Assembly (NCBI RefSeq): GCF_001434465.1
Contig: NZ_AZGE01000003.1
Coordinates: 1-64,000, forward strand
Source: Limosilactobacillus oris DSM 4864
Lineage (GTDB): Bacteria > Bacillota > Bacilli > Lactobacillales > Lactobacillaceae
Direction of reading: 5' to 3'
Length of the DNA stretch: 64,000 nt
The notes under the pieces are model-generated. The model did no database searches, had not been told where the DNA came from, and saw only the letters and a list, made by a program, of their open reading frames with translations. The position numbers were made by a program, and so were the translations under genes. Shown here one piece after another: positions 44,011 to 52,814 of the stretch (within the stretch, counting starts at the first letter, position 1; each line of letters opens with the position of its first letter).

Positions 44011-44628
44011 ATGACTAACTCAGTTGAAGATCAGTACGTCAATTTACTAGCCCGGAGCATTCCCGCGGCGACAATCAAGCGTAATGAAGAACTTTTTTTG
44101 AAGTTTTTAGACTGGTTTCCCAACCCGCTCGCGGTTAAACAGATGTCACGTGCCCAGCGATCCCAGGTCCTGGAGTGGGGCCCGGAAATGCGGGCCTTGA
44201 TTGCGGGAATTGAGCTTGGAAAACTGGTAGGGAAGAGTCACCCGGAAATTTGCGGACACGCATACTCCAGCGTGACGCTAGGCCAGCAGATGATCGACTA
44301 CTTTGCGGGTGATGAGCAGGAAAGTGTTGTGATTGCCTGTACTGATGTTCATAATGACGTTATCGACTACAAGACGGTCTTCAAGGGTGGGCAGAGTGAG
44401 TGCCTTTTGTATCCTGACCAAATCTTTGCCTATGCACTGCGGCAATCCGCGACCGGAATTGTGATGGTCCATAATCATCCTTCTGGGGACGTCAAGCCCT
44501 CTGAACAGGACCTGCGGTTTGCCAAACGACTGGAGCGGGGCAGTCGAATTCTCGGCCTTCAGATGCTGGACTTCCTGATTGTCGGTCAAGAGCAGTACTT
44601 TAGCTGGCGGGAAAGTCAGTTAAAGTAA
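44011..44628 (+). CDS. radC: RadC-family JAB/MPN metalloprotease-like protein
   Basis: The 205-aa protein of the UPF0758/RadC family has the JAB zinc motif HNHPSGDVKPSEQD (His154, His156, Asp167). The old link to DNA repair is not well supported and the function is unknown. The ATG at 44011 fits AAGGAG at 10 bp; an ATG nine bases earlier is too near the site. It precedes mreB, a common arrangement. Confidence 0.9.
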   Translation: MTNSVEDQYVNLLARSIPAATIKRNEELFLKFLDWFPNPLAVKQMSRAQRSQVLEWGPEMRALIAGIELGKLVGKSHPEICGHAYSSVTLGQQMIDYFAGDEQESVVIACTDVHNDVIDYKTVFKGGQSECLLYPDQIFAYALRQSATGIVMVHNHPSGDVKPSEQDLRFAKRLERGSRILGLQMLDFLIVGQEQYFSWRESQLK

Positions 44629-44785
44629 TAAAAGGTAAAGAAAGATTTAATTTCCCTAGTGAGGTTTTACCCGGAACGGCTAATAATGTATATTTATGTT
44701 CGTATGTGACCCGTGGCTATGGTATAATATCCACGGTATTGAATTCAAAAGATTATCAGTCTTAAAAACGAAGGGAAGAAACAGA

Positions 44786-45787
44786 GTGCTAGGAATCGGA
44801 ACCAAAAATTTGGGAATCGATCTGGGAACTGCGAATACGATTGTCTACCTTGAGGGCAAGGGAATCGTACTCCGGGAGCCATCAGTTGTTGCGCGGAATG
44901 CTAAGTCCAACGAAGTTATTTCCGTTGGGAGCGACGCCCGTGACATGATTGGCCGGACCCCAGAAAGTATTGTTGCAATTCGGCCGATGAAGGACGGTGT
45001 GATTGCTGATTACGATACCACCGTTGCCATGATGAAGTACTACATCAACAAGGCCCTCGGTAATGGGAATGGCAAGCCATACGTGATGGTTTGTGTCCCA
45101 AGCGGCATTACGGAAGTAGAAAAGCGGGCCGTAATCGACGCTACGCGGGTTGCTGGTGCGCGTGATGCGTACGTCATCGAGGAACCATTCGCGGCCGCAA
45201 TCGGTGCCGGTCTTCCAGTAATGGACCCGACCGGGAGCATGGTGGTTGATATTGGTGGTGGGACGACTGACGTTGCTACCATCTCACTGGGGGGAATCGT
45301 TTCTAGCCGGTCAATTCGGATGGCTGGTGACAAGATGAACGATGCCATTGCCCAGTATGTCCGGCAAAACATGAACCTCCTGATTGGTGAACGGACTGCC
45401 GAAAAGCTGAAGTGGGATGTTGGTTCTGCTTCCGTCGAAGCTGCCAAGGAAATGGGAACGACCGAAGTCCGCGGCCGGGATTTGGTAACCGGTTTGCCAA
45501 AGACGATGGAAGTATCCGCTGTGGACGTTTCAACTGCTCTTCAGGACGTTGTCGAAGACATTATTAATGCTATTAAGGGCACGCTTGAGGAAACTTCACC
45601 AGAAATTGCCGCGGACGTCATTGACCACGGAATTGTTCTGACTGGTGGGGGAGCCTTGCTGAAGCACCTGCCAGATGTTATCGCGGATGCTACTAAGGTG
45701 CCAGTGTTTATCGCTAATGACCCGCTGGACTGTGTAGCCATCGGTACTGGTGAATCACTAAAGAGCATTGACGTAATGAAGAAGTAA
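44786..45787 (+). CDS. mreB: Rod-shape-determining protein MreB
   Basis: This actin-like filament protein guides side-wall synthesis. The 333-aa protein begins [18 protein letters not shown], from a GTG start with AAGGGA 10 bp upstream. It shows the actin-fold ATP motifs [19 protein letters not shown] and [22 protein letters not shown] lies at 44723-44728. It is followed by a terminator-like repeat hairpin, then mreC and mreD. Confidence 0.97.
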   Translation: MLGIGTKNLGIDLGTANTIVYLEGKGIVLREPSVVARNAKSNEVISVGSDARDMIGRTPESIVAIRPMKDGVIADYDTTVAMMKYYINKALGNGNGKPYVMVCVPSGITEVEKRAVIDATRVAGARDAYVIEEPFAAAIGAGLPVMDPTGSMVVDIGGGTTDVATISLGGIVSSRSIRMAGDKMNDAIAQYVRQNMNLLIGERTAEKLKWDVGSASVEAAKEMGTTEVRGRDLVTGLPKTMEVSAVDVSTALQDVVEDIINAIKGTLEETSPEIAADVIDHGIVLTGGGALLKHLPDVIADATKVPVFIANDPLDCVAIGTGESLKSIDVMKK

Positions 45788-45858
45788 GCAAAGAGAAATG
45801 ATTTTGAGATAGCTGTCAATTGACAGTCAAAGATATATCATTAGATTTGGCTAGTGAT

Positions 45859-45908
45859 AGGCGGGGCTGGTCGCAAAACGATTTGTTTTGTCTAGCCCCC
45901 TTTTATTA
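45859..45908 (+). terminator. Hairpin/terminator between mreB and mreC
   Basis: GGGGCTGGTCGCAAAAC pairs with GTTTTGTCTAGCCCC, followed by CCTTTTATT. It would reduce transcription from mreB into mreCD. Confidence 0.75.
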
Positions 45909-45932
45909 TCTTGCCCACAATGGAGGATTAGC

Positions 45933-46790
45933 ATGCAAAAATTCTTTTCCAATCGTCGGTTGGTGATCATTGTGGTAATTCTGGTTGTTTGTTTTGGCCT
46001 TATGGCAGGATCAGTTACCCTCCGCAACCGGCGAAATACACCGCCATTGATTCAGCAGTTTGGCAACGATATCGTTGGCTTTGCTGATAGTGCGGTTGCG
46101 CTACCGGTTAACTGGCTGCAAACCAGCTTCAGCTCGGTTAACGATTTGATGAATACCTATTCGGAGAACCGTGAATTAAAGCAGCAAGTGACGGAATTGG
46201 CACAGACGAAGGTTCGGGACCAAACGCTTGCTCATGAGAACCAGCAATTGAAGCAGGAACTCAAGCTGGGAAAGTCGATGACTGATTATGATACTGTGAC
46301 GGCGGCTGTGTTAACACGGACCCCGTCGTCATGGCAGCAGCAGCTGGTCATTAACAAGGGCCAGTCCAGCGGAATCAAAAAGAATATGCCAGTGATGAGT
46401 GATGGTGGCCTGGTTGGCCGGATCGTGGAAGTCAACAAGACAAATAGTAAGGTTGAGCTGCTCAGTGACACTAATGAAGCTTCAAGTCGCTTTGCGATTT
46501 CTATTGGCGGGAGCAACTACCAACTCGTCAACGGGATTATCACTGGTTATAATGCCGACCGGAATGAATTAGTAATGGGTCAGGTCAGCTCCAAGGCGAA
46601 AATCAAGAAGGGGACCAAGGTCGTTACCAGTGGTATGGGTGGCGTTACTCCGAAGGGCCTCTATGTCGGCAAAGTTGCTCGGATCGGCAAGGATGATTAC
46701 GGCCTTGCCCAGAAGGTGTATATTACGCCGGCTAGCAACTTTAATGACATCAATATTGTTACCGTTGCGGAAAGTACTGCTCGGGAGTGA
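45933..46790 (+). CDS. mreC: Rod-shape-determining protein MreC
   Basis: This bitopic membrane protein links MreB to the wall-synthesis enzymes outside. The 285-aa protein has one N-terminal membrane helix (about 8-28), a coiled coil (about 65-112) and the beta-domain with VINKGQSSGIKKNMPVM and GGLVGRIVEV. TGGAGGA precedes the ATG. Confidence 0.95.
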   Translation: MQKFFSNRRLVIIVVILVVCFGLMAGSVTLRNRRNTPPLIQQFGNDIVGFADSAVALPVNWLQTSFSSVNDLMNTYSENRELKQQVTELAQTKVRDQTLAHENQQLKQELKLGKSMTDYDTVTAAVLTRTPSSWQQQLVINKGQSSGIKKNMPVMSDGGLVGRIVEVNKTNSKVELLSDTNEASSRFAISIGGSNYQLVNGIITGYNADRNELVMGQVSSKAKIKKGTKVVTSGMGGVTPKGLYVGKVARIGKDDYGLAQKVYITPASNFNDINIVTVAESTARE

Positions 46791-46795
46791 TTGCC

Positions 46796-47332
46796 ATGTA
46801 CCGATTATCACGATTAAAGTATGTTTTCCCGCTTGGCCTGTTCGTCTGCCTTTTTCTTGATGGTTCATTAAGTCATGTTTGGGCACCGCTGTTTTTCCGC
46901 TACCCGTATTCGATGGCGAGTGAGCTGGTTATTCTGTGGCTGGTCTTATCCTACTTCTTTGAAGATGGGATTGAGATCCCGCTGATTCCGTTTGCAATCG
47001 CGGCGGGGGTGGTTGCCGATGTTTATATATCAGGAATCCTGGGCTTATACATGGTCCTTTTTCCCTGCATCGTTGCGCTCACCAGGATGCTCGCCCATTA
47101 TTTTACCCCGTCTTTTTTGACGAACATCATGATTTTCTTTGTTGGTCTCGTGGTGTTTGCGACGGTCAACTACTGGGCCTACTCCCTGATTGGGGTTACC
47201 AGTGTCGGCTTTGGTGACTACCTAGCATTCTCACTTGCACCGACCCTAGCGTTAAACCTTGTTTACTTTGTTGTCCTTTACTGGCCAATCCGGTCACTAT
47301 ATTCGTGGGCAACGACAGAAAAAACTATGTAA
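46796..47332 (+). CDS. mreD: Rod-shape-determining protein MreD
   Basis: The 178-aa membrane protein has five or six helices and partners with MreC. The DGSLSH...WAPLFFRYPY start is typical of lactobacillar MreD. The ATG at 46796 has GGGAG 8 bp upstream, overlapping the end of mreC. In many lactobacilli minC and minD follow mreD; here the next element is a T-box leader. Confidence 0.9.
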   Translation: MYRLSRLKYVFPLGLFVCLFLDGSLSHVWAPLFFRYPYSMASELVILWLVLSYFFEDGIEIPLIPFAIAAGVVADVYISGILGLYMVLFPCIVALTRMLAHYFTPSFLTNIMIFFVGLVVFATVNYWAYSLIGVTSVGFGDYLAFSLAPTLALNLVYFVVLYWPIRSLYSWATTEKTM

Positions 47333-47338
47333 ATTGGC

Positions 47339-47367
47339 TTGACATTAAAATATAATGAGTGTAGTAT
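47339..47367 (+). promoter_or_regulatory. Promoter of the T-box/ABC operon
   Basis: A consensus TTGACA and TAGTAT are 17 bp apart, starting 6 bp after the mreD stop. Confidence 0.8.
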
Positions 47368-47379
47368 CATTTACAATCA

Positions 47380-47775
47380 ATAAAGCAAATGACAATGAAC
47401 AGACTAGTAAAGTGCTTCTAGCAGCTAAGAGAGTCCAGGCTGGTGGGAATGGACCTGTTAAAGTACTTGAATCACATCTGTGAGTTGACCTTCTGAAGCC
47501 TAGTAGGTTGGTCCGGGGTCGCCCGTTACAGCACGGAGTTTATCATAATGAACTCGCTAAGGCCAGTTACCGTGAGGGACTGGCAAGATGAGGTGGAACC
47601 GCGGAAACGCCCTCGGAGCCAAATTGGCTCGGGGGTGTTTTTGTTTTCCAGCGAGGTGGGCGCAGACATGATGAACTTACCGAGGCGGGTGCTGTGAAGC
47701 GGCCGCAAACTGAGGTGGTACCACGATTGATTCGTCCTCTAGGATCCGGTTGGATTCTAGGGGACTTTTTGTTTA
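47380..47775 (+). promoter_or_regulatory. T-box leader with two antiterminator/terminator modules, proposed His-responsive
   Basis: Stem I has AGTA opposite TTGAAT-CAC-ATC; by analogy with the valS leader the specifier is CAC (His, 47473-47475). TCA (Ser) is the alternative register. Module 1 has GAGGTGGAACCGCGG (47589-47603) and a terminator (stem 607-639, then TTTTTGTTTT). Module 2 has GAGGTGGTACCACG (47712-47725) and a terminator (734-765, then TTTTTGTTT). Only one Stem I is seen. The bulges read TGGA and TGGT, and neither pairs with C73 of tRNA-His at 682. Confidence 0.85.
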
Positions 47776-47811
47776 GGGCCATTTGCTGAACACGAGAAGG
47801 AGGATAATTAT

Positions 47812-48453
47812 ATGTCTTATATTTCATCAATTTTACCGTCATTATTCCAGGGGGCGTCGCTGACCCTGCAAATCTTCTTCTGGACACTGATTGGCTCTTT
47901 GCCGCTAGGAATCCTTGTTAGTCTGGGCTTGATTTCTAAGATTCGCCCCCTCAAGTGGATCCTGGAAATTTATGTATGGTTAATGCGGGGGACGCCGCTC
48001 TTGCTGCAATTGATTTTTGTCTTCTATGGCCTGCCAATCATTGGAATTGTCTTCCAACGTTATGACGCCGCTCTGGTAGCCTTCATCCTAAACTACGCTG
48101 CCTACTTCGCCGAAATCTTTCGGGGTGGGTTCCAGGCAATTGATGAAGGTCAATTTGAGGCGGCCCGGGTATTGCGGTTAAGCTACTGGCAAACCCTGCG
48201 CAAGATTGTGATTCCCCAAGTGGTCAAGATCGTCATCCCGTCCATTGGTAATGAAGTAATCAACTTGGTGAAGGATTCATCACTGGTTTACGTAATTGGC
48301 CTGGGCGACCTGTTACGGGCCGGGAACGTCGCCACTTCACGGGATGTCACCCTGCTGCCGTTACTGCTGGTCGGCTTGATCTACCTGATTTTAGTTGGGA
48401 TCTGCACGTTGATTTTGCGGAAGGTTGAACAACGCTACGCATACTTTAAGTAG
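47812..48453 (+). CDS. Amino-acid ABC transporter permease
   Basis: The 213-aa membrane subunit of a polar-amino-acid importer has five helices and the EAA loop EAARVLRLSYWQTLRKIVIPQ (the contact to the ATPase). The N-terminus GASLTLQIFFWTLIGSLPLG is typical of the HisQ/M and GlnP group. AAGGAGG precedes the ATG. It is the first gene of a three-gene operon under the tandem T-box; histidine is the proposed substrate. Confidence 0.92.
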   Translation: MSYISSILPSLFQGASLTLQIFFWTLIGSLPLGILVSLGLISKIRPLKWILEIYVWLMRGTPLLLQLIFVFYGLPIIGIVFQRYDAALVAFILNYAAYFAEIFRGGFQAIDEGQFEAARVLRLSYWQTLRKIVIPQVVKIVIPSIGNEVINLVKDSSLVYVIGLGDLLRAGNVATSRDVTLLPLLLVGLIYLILVGICTLILRKVEQRYAYFK

Positions 48454-48464
48454 GAGGAATTGCA

Positions 48465-49139
48465 ATGTTAGAAGTTAAAAATTTAACGAAGAGTTTTGGC
48501 AACCGGGTCATCTTGGACAACGTTAACTTGACGGTAAAAGATGGCGAAATTTTAAGCATTGTCGGTCCTTCTGGAGCCGGGAAGACGACCCTGCTTCGTT
48601 GCATCACTGGTTTGGAAACGGCGGACAGCGGGCAGTTTTTGGTCGACGGCCAGCCCTTTGATCCTCAGGGGAGCAAGGACACGGACCGGGTGATTGGGGT
48701 AGTCTTTCAGGACTACAACCTCTTTCCTAACTTATCCGTTATGGAGAATATTACCCTTGCCCCGACGATGGTTCTGAAGAAGGATACAGCGGTGGCAGTC
48801 AAGGACGCTAAGGTTCTCTTAGAAGAATTGGGATTGAGTACGAAGGGTGACCTCTACCCCTACCAGCTATCTGGCGGACAGAAGCAGCGGGTCGCCATTG
48901 CCCGGGCACTGGCAATGAAACCGAAAATTCTCTGCTACGATGAACCAACCTCAGCGTTGGATCCCAACCTGCGGCAAGAAGTAGCTAAAATCATCTTGGG
49001 GCTGAAGAAAGACGGGATGACCCAACTGGTAGTTACCCACGATTTTGACTTTGCTGATACGATTGCGGACGATATTTTGAAGGTGCAGGCCCTTGATAAG
49101 GCCGTAAACCAGGTAGAAGATCTGGGTAAGGACGCTTAA
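48465..49139 (+). CDS. Amino-acid ABC transporter ATP-binding protein
   Basis: The 224-aa ATPase has Walker A GPSGAGKTT, the Q-loop, the signature LSGGQKQR, Walker B ILCYDEPTSALDP and the H-loop VVTHD. It is of the GlnQ/HisP type. It lies 11 bp after the permease gene, with AGGAGG. The C-terminus ends without an extra regulatory domain. Confidence 0.95.
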   Translation: MLEVKNLTKSFGNRVILDNVNLTVKDGEILSIVGPSGAGKTTLLRCITGLETADSGQFLVDGQPFDPQGSKDTDRVIGVVFQDYNLFPNLSVMENITLAPTMVLKKDTAVAVKDAKVLLEELGLSTKGDLYPYQLSGGQKQRVAIARALAMKPKILCYDEPTSALDPNLRQEVAKIILGLKKDGMTQLVVTHDFDFADTIADDILKVQALDKAVNQVEDLGKDA

Positions 49140-49159
49140 AAGAAAAGAGGAAGAGGCAT

Positions 49160-50008
49160 ATGAAAAAGGTTAAGGCAATCTGGCTGCTGCTGATCCTGCT
49201 GATCCCCACTTTCTTGCTGGGGGGCTGCGAGAGTGTTACGACCCGGGCCAATACGCAGGATACCTGGTCGCGGATTGAGCGCCGTAAAAAAGTGGTGATT
49301 GGCCTAGATGATAGCTTTGTGCCGATGGGTTTTCGCGAAAAGAACGGTAAGCTGGTTGGCTATGATGTGGACCTTGCAAAGGCAGTCTTTAAGCAGTATG
49401 GGATTAAGGTTGATTTTCAGACCATTGACTGGTCAATGAAAGAGACCGAGTTGAAGAACGGGACGATTGACCTGCTGTGGAATGGTTATTCCATGAATCC
49501 GAGCCGGGAAAAGAAAGTCGCCTTTAGCCGGCCATACCTAGATAACCGGCAGGTCCTGGTAACGAAAAAGAGCAGTCACATTGACGGCTTGAGTGGGATG
49601 GCTGGTAAGTCGCTGGGGGTCCAAAATGGGTCTACTGGGGCGGCTGTTCTGGATGCTAAGCCTAAGCTGTTAAAGGATAAAATTAAAAATAAGTCGGCGG
49701 TCCTCTATGATACCTTCCCGGACGCCTTTATTGACCTCAATGCCAACCGGATTCAGGGCATCCTAATGGATCAGGTGTATGCCGACTATTACGTTGACCA
49801 CCAGAAGGACAAGAATGCTTATCAGGTTTACGAGAGCAAGCAGCTGCCGGCAGAATACTTTGGTGTTGGGATGCGGAAAGGTGACAAGACCCTCCGTAAG
49901 AAGATCAACCAGGGCTTAGGCCGCCTGCAAAAGGATGGTCAGCTCCGACAGATTAATGAAAAGTGGTTTGGCAAGGACAGTAACTTCCTGGGCCCAGATA
50001 GTGAATAG
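49160..50008 (+). CDS. Amino-acid ABC transporter substrate-binding lipoprotein
   Basis: The 282-aa lipoprotein has lipobox LLGGC (Cys23). The binding domain follows (VVIGLDDSFVPMGFREKNGKLVGYDVDLAKAV and the FSRPYLDNRQVLVT hinge). It belongs to the bacterial extracellular solute-binding family 3 for polar amino acids. The ligand is not visible from sequence; the T-box specifier suggests histidine. AGAGGAAGAGG precedes the ATG. A strong terminator follows. Confidence 0.93.
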   Translation: MKKVKAIWLLLILLIPTFLLGGCESVTTRANTQDTWSRIERRKKVVIGLDDSFVPMGFREKNGKLVGYDVDLAKAVFKQYGIKVDFQTIDWSMKETELKNGTIDLLWNGYSMNPSREKKVAFSRPYLDNRQVLVTKKSSHIDGLSGMAGKSLGVQNGSTGAAVLDAKPKLLKDKIKNKSAVLYDTFPDAFIDLNANRIQGILMDQVYADYYVDHQKDKNAYQVYESKQLPAEYFGVGMRKGDKTLRKKINQGLGRLQKDGQLRQINEKWFGKDSNFLGPDSE

Positions 50009-50032
50009 GAATAGGCCTATCAATTCGAAAAA

Positions 50033-50076
50033 ACGACCTCCAGAGTTTGGCAACTGCTGACTCTGGGGGTCGCTTT
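50033..50076 (+). terminator. Terminator of the ABC operon
   Basis: CGACCTCCAGAGT pairs with ACTCTGGGGGTCG, then CTTTAT. Confidence 0.8.
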
Positions 50077-50170
50077 ATGCTCATCGCGGTGGCAGTTTGA
50101 ATTTGCCTAGCAGATAACGTATCATTAACCCGTATGGAATGGAGTATTTTGGATAGGAAGGATGATATTC

Positions 50171-51424
50171 ATGCGGTATCAATTAACTGATGGGGTCAAT
50201 TTAGAAGTAATCCCCACGAACAAATTCAATATGAACCAGATCCTAATTAACTTTGCTACGCCGCAAACGGCAGACAATGCAACGGCGCGGAACCTGTTAG
50301 CCAACTTACTCGAGACAAGTACGAACAAGTACCCGACGCAGACTGAACTGGCCGACCAGCTAGCAAAGATGTACGGGGCATACGTCAACATGGGGGTTAG
50401 CCGGGTCGGCCGGCTGCACTGTGTTCGCCTGAAGGCCAGCTTTGTCAATAATGAGCTGGCTAATGAGGACCTGTTCCAACAACTGCTAGCTTTGATCCAG
50501 GAAATGCTGTTTAACCCGCTGGTCAGCGATAACCAATTTGATGAGGCAACGTTTGCGCGGCAGGCAGTTAACTTGCAGAGCACCATCAAGGGCTACTATG
50601 ACGACAAACAGTTTTGGGCGGCCCGCCGCCTGCTGGACCTTTACTACCGTGATGACTCGGTAATGAAGATTCCGAGTTTTGGCCGGGCCCAGGCGGTCAA
50701 TCAACTGACACCCGCCAGCGTTTACCAGACCTACCAGCGGATGCTGACTAACGACCGGGTCGATATCTTCTTCCTGGGGAATATTGATGAAGAACAGGTG
50801 AAGCAGGCGTTTGCCCAGCTGCCGTTTACGCCCCGGCCGAATGCCGATGCGCAGCCGGAAATTCTGTACCACCAGCCGCTCTACCGGCAGGTTCAACGGC
50901 AGGTGGAATACCAACCGGTCAGCCAGGCAAAACTCAACATTGGTTACCAGTTGCCACTGTATAGCGGTACGGAGCTATATTACGCCGGGATCGTCTTTAA
51001 CGACCTCTTTGGGGGCAGCCCCTTTTCCAAACTTTACGTTAATATCCGTGAACAGGCAGGATTGGCTTATTACGCAGCTAGCCGGTTAATGCCGTTTAAT
51101 GGGCTCCTGAGTGTCCAGTCAGGGATTGATTCCAAGCGGGCAGTCCAGGTCGAGGGGTTGATTGACAGCCAGTTAGCAGATCTGCAGGCGGGCCGCTTTA
51201 GTACGGAACGGTTTACGGAGGTGCAGAATGGGCTAGCTAACCAGTACCTGTCGAGTAATGACCTCGCTGGAAACATTCTCGGCCGGCGACTGACTAACCA
51301 GCTCTTAGGCTTGCCTAACCAGGACGAGGCGGCCGCAATTCATGCGGTTACCCGTGAGCAAGTGGTGGCGGTTGCCAAAATGATGAAAAAGCAAGCGGTA
51401 TACTTATTAAGTGGTGAGAATTAA
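50171..51424 (+). CDS. ymfF: M16-family peptidase-like protein, inactive subunit (YmfF-like)
   Basis: The 417-aa protein has the M16 (insulinase/processing peptidase) fold. The zinc motif HxxEH is missing; the matching stretch reads NLLETSTNKYPT. In M16 pairs one subunit is often catalytically dead and shapes the substrate chamber. The downstream gene, starting 6 bp after this stop, carries the active motif. The ATG at 50171 has AAGGAT upstream. The pair is conserved upstream of rodZ-like and pgsA genes in Firmicutes. Confidence 0.88.
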   Translation: MRYQLTDGVNLEVIPTNKFNMNQILINFATPQTADNATARNLLANLLETSTNKYPTQTELADQLAKMYGAYVNMGVSRVGRLHCVRLKASFVNNELANEDLFQQLLALIQEMLFNPLVSDNQFDEATFARQAVNLQSTIKGYYDDKQFWAARRLLDLYYRDDSVMKIPSFGRAQAVNQLTPASVYQTYQRMLTNDRVDIFFLGNIDEEQVKQAFAQLPFTPRPNADAQPEILYHQPLYRQVQRQVEYQPVSQAKLNIGYQLPLYSGTELYYAGIVFNDLFGGSPFSKLYVNIREQAGLAYYAASRLMPFNGLLSVQSGIDSKRAVQVEGLIDSQLADLQAGRFSTERFTEVQNGLANQYLSSNDLAGNILGRRLTNQLLGLPNQDEAAAIHAVTREQVVAVAKMMKKQAVYLLSGEN

Positions 51425-51429
51425 ACTAA

Positions 51430-52728
51430 ATGGAGAATTATCTTTATCGTGAATTTAACCGGTCTGTCTACCGGGAAACACTGGCAAATGGTTTGCGGGT
51501 AGAGTTGATGCCGATGGCGGGATTTAACAAAACCTATGCGATTATGACCACCGATTTTGGCTCGGTTGATAACCATTTTATCCCCTACCAGGGGGACGAA
51601 GCGGTCCGGGTGCCTGACGGAACGGCCCATTTTTTAGAACATAAGCTCTTTGAAAAGCAGGACCACGACGCTTTCGACCTCTTCGGCGAACTGGGGGCAG
51701 ACGCGAACGCCTTTACCAGTTTTACCCAGACCAGCTATCTCTTTTCGACGACGAGCCGCCTGCACGAGAACCTCGACGTCCTCCTCGATTTTGTGCAGGA
51801 GCCTTACTTTACGGAGCAGATGGTGGCAAAGGAACAGGGAATTATCGGGCAGGAAATTCAAATGTACAATGATGACCCGGGCTGGCGGCTTTACTTGGGG
51901 ATGCTCGGCAACCTGTACCCGCATGACCCGATGCGGATTGATATTGCCGGAACCGTCGAGTCGATTCGGCAGATTACGCCGTTGACGTTAATGGAATGCT
52001 ACCGGACTTTTTACCAGCCAGGTAATATGACCCTGCTGCTGGTGGGGAAGCTAGAACCGGCCCAAACCATGACGTGGATTAAAGCCAACCAGCAGCGCCG
52101 GTTATTTGCCGCCCAGGAGGCCCCGCAGCGTCTGTTTGAACTGACCGATCCTACTGGTCACGACGTAATTCCGTTCCGTTCTTTGACAATGAACGTTTCC
52201 CGCCCGAAAATCATGGTGGGAGTGCGGGGTACGAAGACCTTTGCTAACGGTCGCGACCGCTTGAAGTATAAGCTGGCGGTGGACCTGTTATTGGATATGC
52301 TGCTTGATGACACTTCGGCCAACTACCTGCGCCTCTATGATAAGGGGATCATTGATGATTCTTTCGGCTATAGCTATGATATGCAGCGGGGCTTTGACTT
52401 TGCGACGATCAGCACGAATACCGAGCAGCTGGAAGAGTTTGCGGATGAAGTGATGGTGATTTTAGAAAATGCCGACCAGGAGCTGGAACAGGCAGCCGAC
52501 CGGTTTGCTGGAGTAAAGCGGGCTGAAGTGGGCCGCTTGATTAGCCTGCTTGATTCTCCCGAGGCGGTAGGGAATCGCTATGCTGGCCGCCTCTATGATG
52601 ATGCTAACCTGATGGATGAAATTCGTCTCTTGCAGGAGCTGGAGCTGGCTGACCTGCACCAAGCAGCAACCGACTTCATTATGCCCCAGGCGATGTCAGT
52701 CTACCAAATCGTTCCCCAGCACCAGTAA
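51430..52728 (+). CDS. ymfH: M16-family zinc peptidase, active subunit (YmfH-like)
   Basis: The 432-aa protein has the inverted zinc motif HFLEH (in GTAHFLEHKLFEK), where Glu is catalytic. The downstream glutamate region (AKEQGIIGQEIQMYND) supplies the third ligand. The substrate is unknown. No clear ribosome site stands before the ATG (ATTAAACTAA), so it is probably coupled to translation of ymfF, 6 bp upstream. Confidence 0.9.
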   Translation: MENYLYREFNRSVYRETLANGLRVELMPMAGFNKTYAIMTTDFGSVDNHFIPYQGDEAVRVPDGTAHFLEHKLFEKQDHDAFDLFGELGADANAFTSFTQTSYLFSTTSRLHENLDVLLDFVQEPYFTEQMVAKEQGIIGQEIQMYNDDPGWRLYLGMLGNLYPHDPMRIDIAGTVESIRQITPLTLMECYRTFYQPGNMTLLLVGKLEPAQTMTWIKANQQRRLFAAQEAPQRLFELTDPTGHDVIPFRSLTMNVSRPKIMVGVRGTKTFANGRDRLKYKLAVDLLLDMLLDDTSANYLRLYDKGIIDDSFGYSYDMQRGFDFATISTNTEQLEEFADEVMVILENADQELEQAADRFAGVKRAEVGRLISLLDSPEAVGNRYAGRLYDDANLMDEIRLLQELELADLHQAATDFIMPQAMSVYQIVPQHQ

Positions 52729-52814
52729 ATAAATATTTTCTTAACTTTCACCTGGCAGGCGGCATGATATAATTATCCAGTGAGTAAAACTAAGAGATTA
52801 ATGGAGATAAGATA

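Noticed and set aside
47351-47356. TATAAT close after TTGACA before the tandem T-box
   Set aside because: It is only 6 bp from the -35, so too close; TAGTAT at 17 bp is the better -10.
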